A stretch of 53,355 nt of DNA from an uncultured Mollicutes bacterium (GTDB lineage: Bacteria; Bacillota_I; Bacilli_A; Acholeplasmatales; Anaeroplasmataceae): positions 1 through 53,355 of the forward strand of contig UQGR01000006.1 in assembly GCA_900540705.1 (NCBI GenBank). Direction: 5' to 3'. A program made the position numbers and the translations under genes. The notes under the pieces are model-generated. The model was given only the letters and a program-made list of their open reading frames with translations, was not told the origin of the DNA and did not search any database. This document shows positions 6,420 through 16,547 of the stretch, piece by piece (position 1 is the stretch's first letter; each line of letters begins with the position of its first letter).

Positions 6420-9400
6420 TTGCGCACCTCCGAAATCTTTTTTTGGAATACCTTTCTGTACACGATATATCCTACTTCACCTGTTATTACAACTGCCAAA
6501 ATAATTATCAATATCATCCATAATGGATTAAAACCAGTTGTTATAGACGCAGGCGCGTTATTTTCACCAATGAAGATAAACTCCGAAAGTTTGTCGGTTG
6601 TTAAAACGGCGTAATCGCCCTCTACCGTATATTCCATATCCGTCGCTGTTTCTTCGTGTAAGTGGAATAACTTAAATGTTTTTTCTTTAAGATTTTCAGG
6701 TATGCGAAGTTTTATAGTTAGCATGCCATCAGGTTGAATGGTTACACCATCTGATTTTAGCACTACATCATATACAAGTCCTATTTGACCATTTGTAGCA
6801 GCTGCTATCATTTCATATTTTGCATAGTTATCCTGTGATATTTTTGTTACAATAAGTTCTACATTAGGATCAAAGCCGTTAGGAATCGTTACAATTATCT
6901 CGTCTATTTGGCCATCGCTTTCATCAGGTTTGACAAGTTGTGGAACCCGTTTAGGTAACTCTCGTGATTCAAAATGCGTTCCGTCATGAGCACATACACG
7001 CCTTTCCTCACCGAATTCATCAATCGTGGATTCTCTGACTACCATCCATTCCCCATAATCGTGTCCAAGTGAAGATATTTCTTCATAAGTACTATAGTCG
7101 CACCGTGAACAGGTTTCATAAGCATTCCAACCATTTTCAGTACAAGTTGTCTGTTTTGCTTCATGATATACAAGGTCATGTCCAAGCGTGGATATTTCTT
7201 CATACGTTGTGTGGTCACAACGGGAACAGGTATCGTAGGCATTCCAACCATTTTCAGTACAAGTTGCCTGTTTTGCTTCATGATGTACAAGGTCATGTCC
7301 AAGCGCGGATATTTCTTCATACGTTGTGTGGTCACAACGGGAACAGGTATCGTAAGCGTTCCAGCCTTTCTCCGTACAAGTTGCAGCCTTTGCTTCATGA
7401 TGTACAAGGTCATGTCCAAGCGCGGATATAACCAAATCCGTATTCGATATCTCATTATTGCTGCTGTCAAAGTGCTTACCGCACACCAAGCAATCCTTAT
7501 GCGCTTTCATACCCGTTATGGTACAGGTAGGCGCCGTTTCTCTTTGCCAATCTCCGTAGGAATGTTCTTCGTGCCTTATAAGCGTTTTGCCCGCATTAGC
7601 ACTTGTAATTTCGGATATATCTGAGGTCCCATTCCAAAATGTTACAGGTAACGCTACGGGAACACTGCCCATTGTCTTGGGAGTCTTTATTGTAGTCAAC
7701 TTGGAACAATTTACAAAAACGTTGTTGCAGGAGGTTATACTTGAAAAATCGAATGCCGACATATCCACAGATACAAGATTTTCACAACCTTCAAACATTC
7801 GGGATATATCCTTTAATTGTGCCGTATTACATGAAGTAGGGAACGTAATATTTTTAAGCGCACTGCAATTGGCAAACATACTAATCATACTATTTAATTT
7901 TGAAGCATTGAAGGAAGTAGGGAATATAATCGTTTCCAAAGCATTGCAATTGTAAAACATACTGCTCATAGTGGTTACGCTTGAAAAATCGAATGCCGAC
8001 ATATCAATTGAAATAAGCGAATCACAATACATAAACATACAATCCATATTCGTTACTTTGGACGTATCTAAGGAAGCAGGGAACATAATTGAAGTAAGCG
8101 ATTCACAATTGTTGAACATAGCATACATGTCGGTAATGCTGGATGTGTCGAAAACATTAGGAAACGTAACTGACTTTAACGCTGTACAATCTTCAAACAT
8201 GTACCTCATAGAGATAATGTTGGAAGCATTTAATCCCGATAGATCGACGGTTTCAACCTTATTTAATTGGGAGAACCAATACATCGTGTATTTTGGTGCC
8301 ACGCCATCCTTTATTTCTACTTCCGTTATATCGAATTCATTATACCAAGGTGGTGTGTTTGTAAGCATCAAATCAACAAAAAACTCCTCGTCCCAATCGA
8401 AACTATCGCTCCTTTCCGTATTCATAACATCGTTTAAACTTCCGCTTATCGTAAGTTTATTGCCAGTTATTCCCCAGTAAATTTGTATCTTTTTACCACA
8501 GACTGTACATACGCCGTCCACATAAGTATGCTCCGTATGTAATTTCAATGTTTTACCCGCCTCGGTACTTGTAACAGAAGTATAAACCTCATTGCCACCA
8601 TCCGCATCTGTAAAGGTGTTCGGCAATTTAATCGTCGCATTGCCCATGGTTTCAGGTGTTTTTATCGTTTGAAGCATCATACAGAATGATAGCATATTGT
8701 ATGTATCCGTGACGTTAGTCATATCAAAAGAGGACAAGTCGAGCGAATTTAAATTAGTACAACCATAGAACATACAGAACATATCTTCAACGTTTGACGT
8801 ATTAAATCCCGACAAATCAATTGTTTTTAAACTCGAGCACATCTGGAACATCCTCTGCATATTAGTTACGTTCGACGTATCAAACGTATCAGAGAAAGTA
8901 ATCGCTTCAAGATGAGAACATCCAGAGAACATCAACATCATATTCGTTGTATTCGACGTATCGAACACAGATAAATCAAGTGAAGCAAGTCCGACACAGT
9001 TATAAAACATATAGGCCATATCGGTGACTTTGGATGTATTGAATTTGGGAGTGGCAGATGAATTGGAGAACTCAATTGTTTCAAGCGACGTACAACCGTA
9101 GAACATATTAGACATATCGGTGACTTCCGAAGCGTCAAGCCCCGACAAGTCTATATTTTTAACACTTTCACATTTTTTGAACCATGAAGCCGTAGATTTG
9201 GGCGCAACGTTTCCTTTTATTTCAACAGACGTAAATGCGTATTCTCTCCAAGTTGCAACACCGCTGTTTGAAAGGTTGTCTAACGTTACGTCATATTCAA
9301 AACTTCCCGTATATTGACGATTTTCAATGTCGTTTTCATCATCGCTTATTATAAGTTTTTTGTCAGAATCGGAAAATCCCCAATAAATCAGACTTTTGCC

Positions 9401-12400
9401 TATCGTAACAATACCATTTTCACTATCACTTACATAAATTCTTTTGTGAGAACTATCATCAGCACAAAAACACTCAGCCGGCAGTTTATTTTGCGGATTG
9501 TTTGCGTTTGTAAACCCCGTAACTACTTCCCCTTCGTTACTTATACAAATATATAAATTGTCTACTGCCCCCGATACTTCTATCTTTGTACCGTTTTTAA
9601 GGCACACATTGCTGTTTGTGCCGTTACTATTATTGTTCGTAACACTGGCGTTACCCCAAACGTTGAATTTACCCTCTGTGCTTACGAACACACCACCACC
9701 AAGGTTTTCACTTACAGTGTTATTGGTTATACTTCCGCCTGACATATTAAAAGTCCCATCTACGCGTACTCCGCCACCACTTGAACCAACGCCTGTTGCA
9801 GAGTTTTCCAATATGTTGCCAGCTTCCATATTAAACGTGCCGTTTACACACACACCACCACCTCGGTACAGCGTAGTGTTGTTGCTTATTACGGCAGTTT
9901 CCTTCATTTCAAAAATACCGCCGTCTATATATACACCACCACCATGCATATGCGAATCATTATAAGATATGGATCCTCCCATCATTTCAAACATTCCGTC
10001 GCTACAAACGTAAACTCCTCCACCCTCGCCTACTGTCGTGTTATAAGAAATGGTCGCATTACCTTTCATTTCCACAACGCCAGAACCGACTTCTACGCCA
10101 CCGCAGTAACCATTCGCAGTATTAAACGAGATGTGTCCGCTTAAAAAAGTAAATTTGTTATCGGGATAATTTACAGCATTGTTTTCATAAAATACGCCTC
10201 CGGCGTCGCTTGTAGCCAAATTGTTCAAAATTTCGCCACCATTCATTATCATATTGCCGTTACAAACGCAGATGCCTCCTCCACATTCTGTCTTGTTATA
10301 GGCGATTACCGCACCGTCTTTTACGGTCAAACTTCCTTCATTTCGGATAGCACCACCGTGACCACTACTCACGTTATTGACTGAACTGCCTGCGATATTG
10401 CCTGCAAGTGTACCTCCGTTTAACGTAACTTCACCACCTGCAATTATATATATCGCACCACCGAGAATGGCACTATCGGTATTTGTACCTTTTCCACCCG
10501 TGATAAGTCCGCCGTTTACGATAACATTTTCATTTGTAACAGGATTATTTATTTCGTGAGAAGTTGTCTTTTCGCCACTATCTTGTACTACAAGTCTACC
10601 ACAAACAACAATTACTGAACCACTTGTGCCTGTAAACTTTAGCATGCAACCGTTAAGTTCAAGTATTATATCAATATCCTGTTCAACTACAAGTGTTTGA
10701 TCAATTTCTGCGTCAGTAAGCATAGTTATGGTTGCCGTTCCCGCTTCAGTTGCCGCTTGCCATGCTTCATAAAATGTGGCATAAAATTGGTCATTTCCTA
10801 CCTTTGCCGCCATAGCCTTGCCACAATTGGAACAAACTCCATTACTACTGTAATCATGTGTATCACTTATGTAAACTGTTCCCTCGCTATCTGCATAAAT
10901 ACACTCATTTGCTTCGTCGTCAGAAATAAAATACTTGGACGGCTTGTCATTTCCATTAAATGTATATCCTGTGGCTATCATGCCCGTATTATTCACATAA
11001 ATTTCTGCACCTTCTGTAAGCATGCCAGTAACGGCGATTACTGAAGCCGTTTCATCGACATTGTTTTCAACTTCATTTAATTTATTGTTTTTTATTTTGG
11101 GATTACCTGACACTTCAAAAGCGCCACCATAAAGATACACACCGCCACCATAATACCCTGTCGCTATGTTGTCTGATATGATACCGCTTGTCATAGAAAA
11201 TGTAGATAGAGAACTCATACGACTAACGTACACACCGCCACCTGCAGCTGCTTTATTGCCGGATATGATACCGCCATTCATTGTAAATGTGCCACCATTA
11301 ACCACGGATACACCACCGCCACTACGACTTGTATTGTTATCTGAAATTTTACCATCATTCATTGTAAATGTGCCACCATCAACATACACACCTGTACTAT
11401 TTCCAAATATGGTACCGTCATTCATTATAAACTTTCCACCATTAACATACACACCATAAGCATCATTAACACTTGTAATAAGTCCTCCTGATATTTCGGT
11501 ATCTTGATTTGTTACTGGGCTTACCAATGTGTGTGTAGCAGTTTTGTTGCTGTCTGTCAGAGTAAACGTTCCATCAACTTCTATTACCTGATCACTTCCA
11601 GCATCTTTAAGTTTAAGAATATGCCCATTAAGGTCAAGCATTATATTGTTGCCTGATTGTATGATAAGATGACTTGAAATTTCTACATCGGTAAGTAGTT
11701 TTACAATTGCCGTGCCGGTACTATTCGCTACACTCCATGCATCTTCTATACTGTCATAACGAGTAGATGTTATCCCCGTCGTAACTTCACACACCATTAC
11801 CTGTGGTTTTGTTGTAGTATAAGTTCCTGCAGTATTAAATCTATTATCTTTGTCGTACTCTGTCCCATCTTCACCATACCATATAGGATGTGAACTTACA
11901 TACAGTTGTGTGTTTATCGTTGAATCTGCCATCTTTTGTGCTATGCTTTCACTTGCAGTAACTTTATTAAGCTGACTACAACCAGAAAATATACCTATTA
12001 TGGTTGTTTCTTCTAAGATGTCAAAAAATAAATTAACTGAGGTAAGAGCTGTACACATATAAATCATATAATCTAATGCTAAAATTTTTGGAACACTCAT
12101 TCCAGATAAATCAACTGAGGTAATCTGCTTACAACCGTAGAATATCCTACTTAAATTTGTAACGTTTGGCAAACTTAAATTATTGCTTATTTTTATTGCT
12201 GTACCATTCTTACCAACTGTTCCCGCAAGCCCCTGACAGTTATTGAACATCTGACTCATATTTGTGACTTTTACCATATCAAATCCTGATAAATCAATCG
12301 ATGTAAGTTTAATACAATTATCAAACATATTGCCCAGATCAGTAACTTTGGATGTATTAAAACTATCGCTTATTTTTATCGCTGTACCATTTTTTCCAAA

Positions 12401-13120
12401 TGTTCCAATAAGTCCACTACAGTCACGAAACATAGAGCACATCTTCGTAGTTTCTGGCGTGCTAAATTTTGATAATTCAAGGAATGTAAGTTTACTACAG
12501 TTATAAAACATATAACTCATATCGGTAACTTTGGATGTATCAAAATTATCTCCTATTTTTACTGCCGTTCCATCTTTACCAAATGTTCCGGCAAGTTCTT
12601 CACATCCATAAAACATATAACTCATATTTGTAACTGCTGGCGTACTAAGCCCTGACATATCAACAAACGTAAGTTTTGGGCAATTATAAAACATATTTGT
12701 CATATTCGTTACATTATCCGTAGAAAAATTACCGAAAATTATCGTCGTTAATTGAGACATCTTCTGAAATAAATTCTGGCAACTTGTTGGCACAATTATG
12801 CCACTACATACGAAAGCAATTTTAGTATCATCAATATCGTTTCTATAAACTCTTGTGTTGCCCATAGCTTTTCCGCTATCTGAATAACCATCAGGTGCTT
12901 CTTTAACAAAAATGATTTCGGTCACATCGGCATAGTTGTCAACCTTATCACTCCAATTGCCCCAAAAACTTCCAGTTACTTCTGTTGATGTTAATGCCAC
13001 TTTTTCTGTCTGCATAGATTGGCTAGGCCTTGAGTAAAATTTGAATGCGCCTACTGCTACAACCAGCATTACAAACATCAAAGTCAACACATGTAAAATT
13101 TTTCTTGTTTTTAAAAACAT
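6416..13120 (-). CDS. Giant BspA-like surface protein with C-terminal membrane anchor
   Basis: This 2234-residue protein begins with a basic/hydrophobic export signal (about residues 4-27). Three blocks of BspA/DUF285 repeats (about 120-380, 1280-1490, 1620-1810) carry the recurring TNMSYMFYGC...LDLSGF pattern. Two blocks of parallel beta-helix repeats (about 455-690 and 805-1190) carry GGVYV...GGTFTMNGG. A Cys/His repeat block follows (about 1850-2030, with ATCTENGW and CSRCDHTTYEEI), then a C-terminal domain, one transmembrane helix (about 2190-2213) and a basic tail. There is no LPxTG motif, so anchoring is by the helix. BspA-like proteins bind host or bacterial surfaces. The RBS GAGGTG precedes the start. 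Control by the divergent two-component system is likely from position. Confidence 0.9.
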   Translation of the reverse strand: MFLKTRKILHVLTLMFVMLVVAVGAFKFYSRPSQSMQTEKVALTSTEVTGSFWGNWSDKVDNYADVTEIIFVKEAPDGYSDSGKAMGNTRVYRNDIDDTKIAFVCSGIIVPTSCQNLFQKMSQLTTIIFGNFSTDNVTNMTNMFYNCPKLTFVDMSGLSTPAVTNMSYMFYGCEELAGTFGKDGTAVKIGDNFDTSKVTDMSYMFYNCSKLTFLELSKFSTPETTKMCSMFRDCSGLIGTFGKNGTAIKISDSFNTSKVTDLGNMFDNCIKLTSIDLSGFDMVKVTNMSQMFNNCQGLAGTVGKNGTAIKISNNLSLPNVTNLSRIFYGCKQITSVDLSGMSVPKILALDYMIYMCTALTSVNLFFDILEETTIIGIFSGCSQLNKVTASESIAQKMADSTINTQLYVSSHPIWYGEDGTEYDKDNRFNTAGTYTTTKPQVMVCEVTTGITSTRYDSIEDAWSVANSTGTAIVKLLTDVEISSHLIIQSGNNIMLDLNGHILKLKDAGSDQVIEVDGTFTLTDSNKTATHTLVSPVTNQDTEISGGLITSVNDAYGVYVNGGKFIMNDGTIFGNSTGVYVDGGTFTMNDGKISDNNTSRSGGGVSVVNGGTFTMNGGIISGNKAAAGGGVYVSRMSSLSTFSMTSGIISDNIATGYYGGGVYLYGGAFEVSGNPKIKNNKLNEVENNVDETASVIAVTGMLTEGAEIYVNNTGMIATGYTFNGNDKPSKYFISDDEANECIYADSEGTVYISDTHDYSSNGVCSNCGKAMAAKVGNDQFYATFYEAWQAATEAGTATITMLTDAEIDQTLVVEQDIDIILELNGCMLKFTGTSGSVIVVCGRLVVQDSGEKTTSHEINNPVTNENVIVNGGLITGGKGTNTDSAILGGAIYIIAGGEVTLNGGTLAGNIAGSSVNNVSSGHGGAIRNEGSLTVKDGAVIAYNKTECGGGICVCNGNMIMNGGEILNNLATSDAGGVFYENNAVNYPDNKFTFLSGHISFNTANGYCGGVEVGSGVVEMKGNATISYNTTVGEGGGVYVCSDGMFEMMGGSISYNDSHMHGGGVYIDGGIFEMKETAVISNNTTLYRGGGVCVNGTFNMEAGNILENSATGVGSSGGGVRVDGTFNMSGGSITNNTVSENLGGGVFVSTEGKFNVWGNASVTNNNSNGTNSNVCLKNGTKIEVSGAVDNLYICISNEGEVVTGFTNANNPQNKLPAECFCADDSSHKRIYVSDSENGIVTIGKSLIYWGFSDSDKKLIISDDENDIENRQYTGSFEYDVTLDNLSNSGVATWREYAFTSVEIKGNVAPKSTASWFKKCESVKNIDLSGLDASEVTDMSNMFYGCTSLETIEFSNSSATPKFNTSKVTDMAYMFYNCVGLASLDLSVFDTSNTTNMMLMFSGCSHLEAITFSDTFDTSNVTNMQRMFQMCSSLKTIDLSGFNTSNVEDMFCMFYGCTNLNSLDLSSFDMTNVTDTYNMLSFCMMLQTIKTPETMGNATIKLPNTFTDADGGNEVYTSVTSTEAGKTLKLHTEHTYVDGVCTVCGKKIQIYWGITGNKLTISGSLNDVMNTERSDSFDWDEEFFVDLMLTNTPPWYNEFDITEVEIKDGVAPKYTMYWFSQLNKVETVDLSGLNASNIISMRYMFEDCTALKSVTFPNVFDTSSITDMYAMFNNCESLTSIMFPASLDTSKVTNMDCMFMYCDSLISIDMSAFDFSSVTTMSSMFYNCNALETIIFPTSFNASKLNSMISMFANCSALKNITFPTSCNTAQLKDISRMFEGCENLVSVDMSAFDFSSITSCNNVFVNCSKLTTIKTPKTMGSVPVALPVTFWNGTSDISEITSANAGKTLIRHEEHSYGDWQRETAPTCTITGMKAHKDCLVCGKHFDSSNNEISNTDLVISALGHDLVHHEAKAATCTEKGWNAYDTCSRCDHTTYEEISALGHDLVHHEAKQATCTENGWNAYDTCSRCDHTTYEEISTLGHDLVYHEAKQTTCTENGWNAYETCSRCDYSTYEEISSLGHDYGEWMVVRESTIDEFGEERRVCAHDGTHFESRELPKRVPQLVKPDESDGQIDEIIVTIPNGFDPNVELIVTKISQDNYAKYEMIAAATNGQIGLVYDVVLKSDGVTIQPDGMLTIKLRIPENLKEKTFKLFHLHEETATDMEYTVEGDYAVLTTDKLSEFIFIGENNAPASITTGFNPLWMILIIILAVVITGEVGYIVYRKVFQKKISEVRK
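7070..7420 (-). repeat. Three tandem 117-bp repeats inside the BspA-like gene
   Basis: Units at 7304-7420, 7187-7303 and 7070-7186 each encode 39 residues beginning LGHDLV and containing CTE, CSRC and TYEEIS. The nucleotide copies are almost identical, most strongly the first two in coding order, which suggests recent duplication or gene conversion. Each unit has three Cys and several His residues, which could bind a metal. Confidence 0.9.
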
Positions 13121-13225
13121 AATAACACCTCTTTTTTATTCATTGTCTACCATGGGTTCTTCAGCCGTAAAATATACACATCGCACATATGTGGGATACA
13201 AAAATTTCTTTACTTACATTGTACC

Positions 13226-13278
13226 AAACTTTTAAGTTTTGTAGAATGGGAGGATAAGTTTCTTCACACTTTCTTCAC
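13226..13278. promoter_or_regulatory. Candidate response-regulator sites between bspA-like gene and the two-component genes
   Basis: Two exact copies of TTTCTTCAC start 11 bp apart (13259 and 13270), with a third partial TTCAC at 13282. Direct repeats one helical turn apart just upstream of a -35 box are typical OmpR-family targets. An inverted repeat AAACTT-TT-AAGTTT (13226-13239) lies on the side of the bspA-like gene. No equally good promoter is visible for the minus strand. Confidence 0.5.
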
Positions 13279-13287
13279 GAATTCACA

Positions 13288-13316
13288 TTGATAGTTTTTT
13301 ATAATTAAGGTATAAT
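13288..13316 (+). promoter_or_regulatory. Sigma-A promoter of the two-component operon
   Basis: TTGATA (13288-13293), a 17-bp spacer and TATAAT (13311-13316) form a near-consensus promoter. Transcription from about 13323 would leave a 5' leader of about 165 nt before the response regulator. Confidence 0.75.
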
Positions 13317-13363
13317 GATGTTATACCACAATCTTCCTTTCCCTTTACACAAAGGAGAAAGTA

Positions 13364-13384
13364 TCTCAACCCCAAAGGTTGAGA
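13364..13384 (+). other. Stem-loop in the leader of the response-regulator mRNA
   Basis: TCTCAACC and GGTTGAGA form a perfect 8-bp stem with the loop CCAAA. There is no T tract, so it is not a terminator. It may stabilise the leader or be a protein or RNA target. The remaining leader shows no known riboswitch. Confidence 0.45.
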
Positions 13385-13487
13385 AGATAGAGATTACACC
13401 CACAAATTGTTGCACGTTACCCACGATTCTTCTCTTTACTTTGTGCCGTGATTGAAGTGGGACAATAAGAAGGCAAGGAGTGAGCCT

Positions 13488-14162
13488 ATGAATAAAATTG
13501 AATTTAAAAATATCTTAATCGTCGAGGACGGCGATAAACTGCGCGAAAGACTTTTTGAATATTTTTCGGTAAGGAATAAGGTTACGGCTTGCAAAAACTT
13601 AAAGAGCGCTATTCCAGCCACAACCCAAAACAGATATGATATCGTTTTGTTGGACTTGATTTTACCCGACGGCAACGGCAAAGAACTTATGGAATACCTC
13701 AGAGGAACTCCCGTTGTCATTCTTTCCGATTTAGGTACAGATGAAAATATCATTGACGGATTAACTACGGGCGCCGCGGATTATATCGTTAAACCTTCCT
13801 CTTTCGAAGTCATAGAAGCCAGAATGTCATTGCGCCTTTTGCCAGATAGTAAATCTACTTTAACACTTGGCGGACTTACGCTGAACTTAAACAGCCGTAC
13901 AGCGGTTTATGACAAACATACTTTAGATTTGACTTCAAGCGAGTTTAATATTCTTACATTTTTGATGCAGAACGCAGGTAATTTTTACACGACAAACGAG
14001 ATTTATGAACAAGTGTGGAAAATGCCACACCTGAACACCGAAACCATAAAAAAGCACTTGTCCAATCTGCGTAAAAAAATGCTTGCCGTATCCGATGACT
14101 GTGCGGCACTTCTTGCCACCAAATTCGGCAAGGGATACTCTTTTGTAGGTGATAACAAATGA
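13488..14162 (+). CDS. OmpR/PhoB-family response regulator
   Basis: This 224-residue response regulator has a receiver domain with acidic pocket E14/D15, phospho-acceptor D57 in VLLDLILPDG and conserved Lys103 in IVKPSS. The C-terminal winged-helix DNA-binding domain (about 127-222) has LDLTSSEFNILTFLMQNAG and TIKKHLSNLRKKM. The start at 13488 is preferred to an upstream in-frame ATG at 13452 because AAGGAG lies 8 nt before it and the protein then begins with a normal receiver strand. The 3' end overlaps the kinase gene by ATGA. Its targets are probably its own promoter and the divergent surface-protein operon. Confidence 0.92.
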   Translation: MNKIEFKNILIVEDGDKLRERLFEYFSVRNKVTACKNLKSAIPATTQNRYDIVLLDLILPDGNGKELMEYLRGTPVVILSDLGTDENIIDGLTTGAADYIVKPSSFEVIEARMSLRLLPDSKSTLTLGGLTLNLNSRTAVYDKHTLDLTSSEFNILTFLMQNAGNFYTTNEIYEQVWKMPHLNTETIKKHLSNLRKKMLAVSDDCAALLATKFGKGYSFVGDNK

Positions 14163-16258
14163 AAAACTTTAATTTGAAAAAAATAATAGCGGTTGTATCC
14201 TGCACTCTTCTTTCCGTACTGTTTATCCTTATACTATTCTTTTGTACACCCAAAATACAAGCCTTACCGGAATCAGACAGAACAGTTGAATATATCCTTT
14301 CGGGAAGGGACGAAAACGGAAAATATACCAGTGAAAGAATAACAGCGGTTGCAGGAAAAGATTTTACTGCCATAAGCATAGCTGATTTAGGAAAACTGAA
14401 TAAAATTACCAAAGCAAACTACGTTGCAGATGAATTTATAAAGACGGGTTTGTTAAGCCCCGACATACAAATCGTAGATTTGGAAAAGCCCTTTGAATTT
14501 GCCGAAAAAGGCACACTCATCTTCGTTATATTAAGTCTTGATCCACTGGCGCAAGATTTTTTCGAGCAGTCGGAAAGACTTTCCCAATACAAAATCGGTG
14601 ATGATTGGCGATTTACAATGTCTTTGCCTAAAATTTTTGGTGCTTCTAATGTATATTCAGGAAGTTCTCTCGTTGCCCGTCATGGCGATATAGAAAATTA
14701 CGATTTTGCAGAATTCAACGACAATTACGATGTGAAAACGGATAAGTTCTCCTCTATGGCGGAAAGCACCACAATCGACCTTTCCTTTTATACAAAACAA
14801 ATAACGATGGCCGATGCAATCACCTCCGCTAAAATTATAACCATTCACTATCAGTCGACAGGAAATGCATATTCGGGAATTATGGACTGTCCGCTCATTG
14901 GTACGGAAAGTGCAGTCAAAAGCATAAATGAACAATCCCAAAATCTTGTGAGTACATTTGGCATTGTTGCTGTCATGGTGTTTGCGGTTCTTACTGTACT
15001 ATCCTTTGTGGAGCAGTCCAAAAAATTTATTTCGGCTATCGTGTGGATATTCGGTATAGCCGTAATGCTACTCTCACACCTCTTTTTAAGTAGAGCAACA
15101 AACATACCACTGTTCTGGTCGGCGCTGTCGCTTGCGATGCCATTTATAATACTTGGAGGAGCACAACTCGCCATCGGCAGAAATTTTGGCAAAATACCGA
15201 CAAAATATATATTCTCCGCACTATCGGTCATTGGTGCATTGCTTGCTTTTTTATGCCCGTTTATCTCCTTTAATACGGCAGGCGGAATAATGATTGTGTG
15301 CACGGTTATAAAATCAATCGGTGCAGTTGTACTATTGACATTTATAGGATTGGCTCTCTTAAGCAAAAGCGACAAAAACAACATTTTACAAATGGTTTGT
15401 ACCACGTTAATCACCGTTGCAATAATCGCCTCCCTATTTATTTCACAGATTTTCCCTGTGCAGACAAATCCCTTATTCTGGCTGTGTGTAGTCGTTACAG
15501 TGTCAACTTTTATAAGCTGTATTGTTGTCATTAGGGAGATGAAAAAATCCAACGTTTACCTTACAACAAATCTGCATAAAGAAGTGGAACGACAGGTCAA
15601 GGACATCAAGGCGATTATTGCCGAGAGGGATAACCTTTTGCAATTCGTTTCCCATGATATGAAAAAACCATTATCTTCTGCCGTTTTACTATGTGACACA
15701 GCTATAGAGCGCGAGAAAGACGACGAACAAATTAAAACAATAGGCATCATTAAACAGGACACAGAACGAGTAATAAATCATCTTTCCGAGATTGCAGTTT
15801 ATGCTAAGTTAAACTATTTAGCCGAGCCATCGCAGGTAGTCGATATGTTAGAACTATGCGCTCTTTTGTATAAATACCATAAATTCGATTGTGATGCCAA
15901 TGGCATTATCCTTAACAATATGATAGATACACCTATTAAAGCATTTGTAAAGCCAAAAGGAATAGAGAATGTCGTATCAAATATTATTATAAATGCCATA
16001 GAACACGCAAATTGCACTACAATAACTTTATCGATAAAAGCCGAAAAAAATAAGGTCATATTATGCATTTCTGATGATGGTAAGGGTATTGACCAAAATC
16101 TGGATGTGTTTGCTCCATACATTTCCGAGAACGACACCGAGACTGGTGGTATTGGACTTTATATTTGCAAAAATATTATCGAGAGTATGAATGGCGAACT
16201 AACTTATAATAGTAGTGATAGTGGCACCATCTTCTATATCTCACTATTAAAGGCGTAA
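14159..16258 (+). CDS. Sensor histidine kinase with large extracytoplasmic domain and multi-pass membrane region
   Basis: This 699-residue kinase has one transmembrane helix at the N-terminus (about 10-32), an extracytoplasmic sensing domain (about 35-262), about seven consecutive membrane helices (about 268-460), a coiled linker (KEVERQVKDIKAII), a HisKA domain with phospho-accepting His499 in FVSHDMKKP, and a HATPase domain with N box NIIINAIEHA, DDGKGI and GGIGLYICK. This layout recalls 7TMR-DISM-type receptors. It is coupled to the regulator gene by a 4-bp overlap. The signal could be cell-envelope or carbohydrate related, but nothing in the sequence identifies it. Confidence 0.92.
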   Translation: MKNFNLKKIIAVVSCTLLSVLFILILFFCTPKIQALPESDRTVEYILSGRDENGKYTSERITAVAGKDFTAISIADLGKLNKITKANYVADEFIKTGLLSPDIQIVDLEKPFEFAEKGTLIFVILSLDPLAQDFFEQSERLSQYKIGDDWRFTMSLPKIFGASNVYSGSSLVARHGDIENYDFAEFNDNYDVKTDKFSSMAESTTIDLSFYTKQITMADAITSAKIITIHYQSTGNAYSGIMDCPLIGTESAVKSINEQSQNLVSTFGIVAVMVFAVLTVLSFVEQSKKFISAIVWIFGIAVMLLSHLFLSRATNIPLFWSALSLAMPFIILGGAQLAIGRNFGKIPTKYIFSALSVIGALLAFLCPFISFNTAGGIMIVCTVIKSIGAVVLLTFIGLALLSKSDKNNILQMVCTTLITVAIIASLFISQIFPVQTNPLFWLCVVVTVSTFISCIVVIREMKKSNVYLTTNLHKEVERQVKDIKAIIAERDNLLQFVSHDMKKPLSSAVLLCDTAIEREKDDEQIKTIGIIKQDTERVINHLSEIAVYAKLNYLAEPSQVVDMLELCALLYKYHKFDCDANGIILNNMIDTPIKAFVKPKGIENVVSNIIINAIEHANCTTITLSIKAEKNKVILCISDDGKGIDQNLDVFAPYISENDTETGGIGLYICKNIIESMNGELTYNSSDSGTIFYISLLKA

Positions 16259-16405
16259 TCCCTCTCACTATTTTATAAAACCTATTAGTTTATAATGTTC
16301 TAGGGAATATGTGTTTTACTTTATTCCTTTTGAATAAAAATAAACTTCTCTCTTCTAAACTGACCTTTGTTAAATAGACATGGAATAAAAATATAATTAC
16401 AATAG

Positions 16406-16442
16406 GCATGATGTCTGATCTCGTTAGATGTCATGCTTTTTA
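16406..16442 (+). terminator. Probable terminator of the two-component operon
   Basis: GCATGA pairs with TCATGC, with a small internal mismatch and an inner TCT/AGA pairing, followed by a T-rich tract on the plus strand. It is 148 bp after the kinase stop. The rest of 16259-16517 shows no gene. Confidence 0.55.
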
Positions 16443-16517
16443 ATTTTCTCTGTATTCTAAAATTGCTATAAAAAGATTAATATTTTTAATAACTTAATTT
16501 TAACTTGCTTATAAGTT

Positions 16518-16540
16518 AAAAAAACTGCCCTATTAGGCAG
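16518..16540 (-). terminator. Intrinsic terminator of the asnB-gerW operon, copy of the repeated ACTGCC hairpin
   Basis: On the minus strand CTGCC and GGCAG pair around a 6-nt loop, followed by about seven T residues. It is a few bases after the GerW-like stop codon. Related segments lie at 3049 and 5012. Confidence 0.75.
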
Positions 16541-16547
16541 CAATTCA

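Noticed and set aside
7070..7420. CRISPR array
   Set aside because: The repeats are 117 bp, directly adjacent, in frame and coding. There are no spacers and no cas genes.
7039..7624. Long open frames on both strands across the tandem repeats
   Set aside because: They are repeat-driven shadows of the BspA-like reading frame, with no ribosome sites and repeated low-complexity translations.
9120..11459. Several plus-strand open frames of 60-155 codons opposite the BspA-like gene
   Set aside because: They run antisense to the beta-helix and DUF285 repeats, are rich in Pro, Thr and Ser from codon complementarity, and match no family.
13321..13487. Riboswitch in the long leader of the response-regulator mRNA
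   Set aside because: One simple 8-bp hairpin is present, but none of the known aptamer blocks could be recognised.
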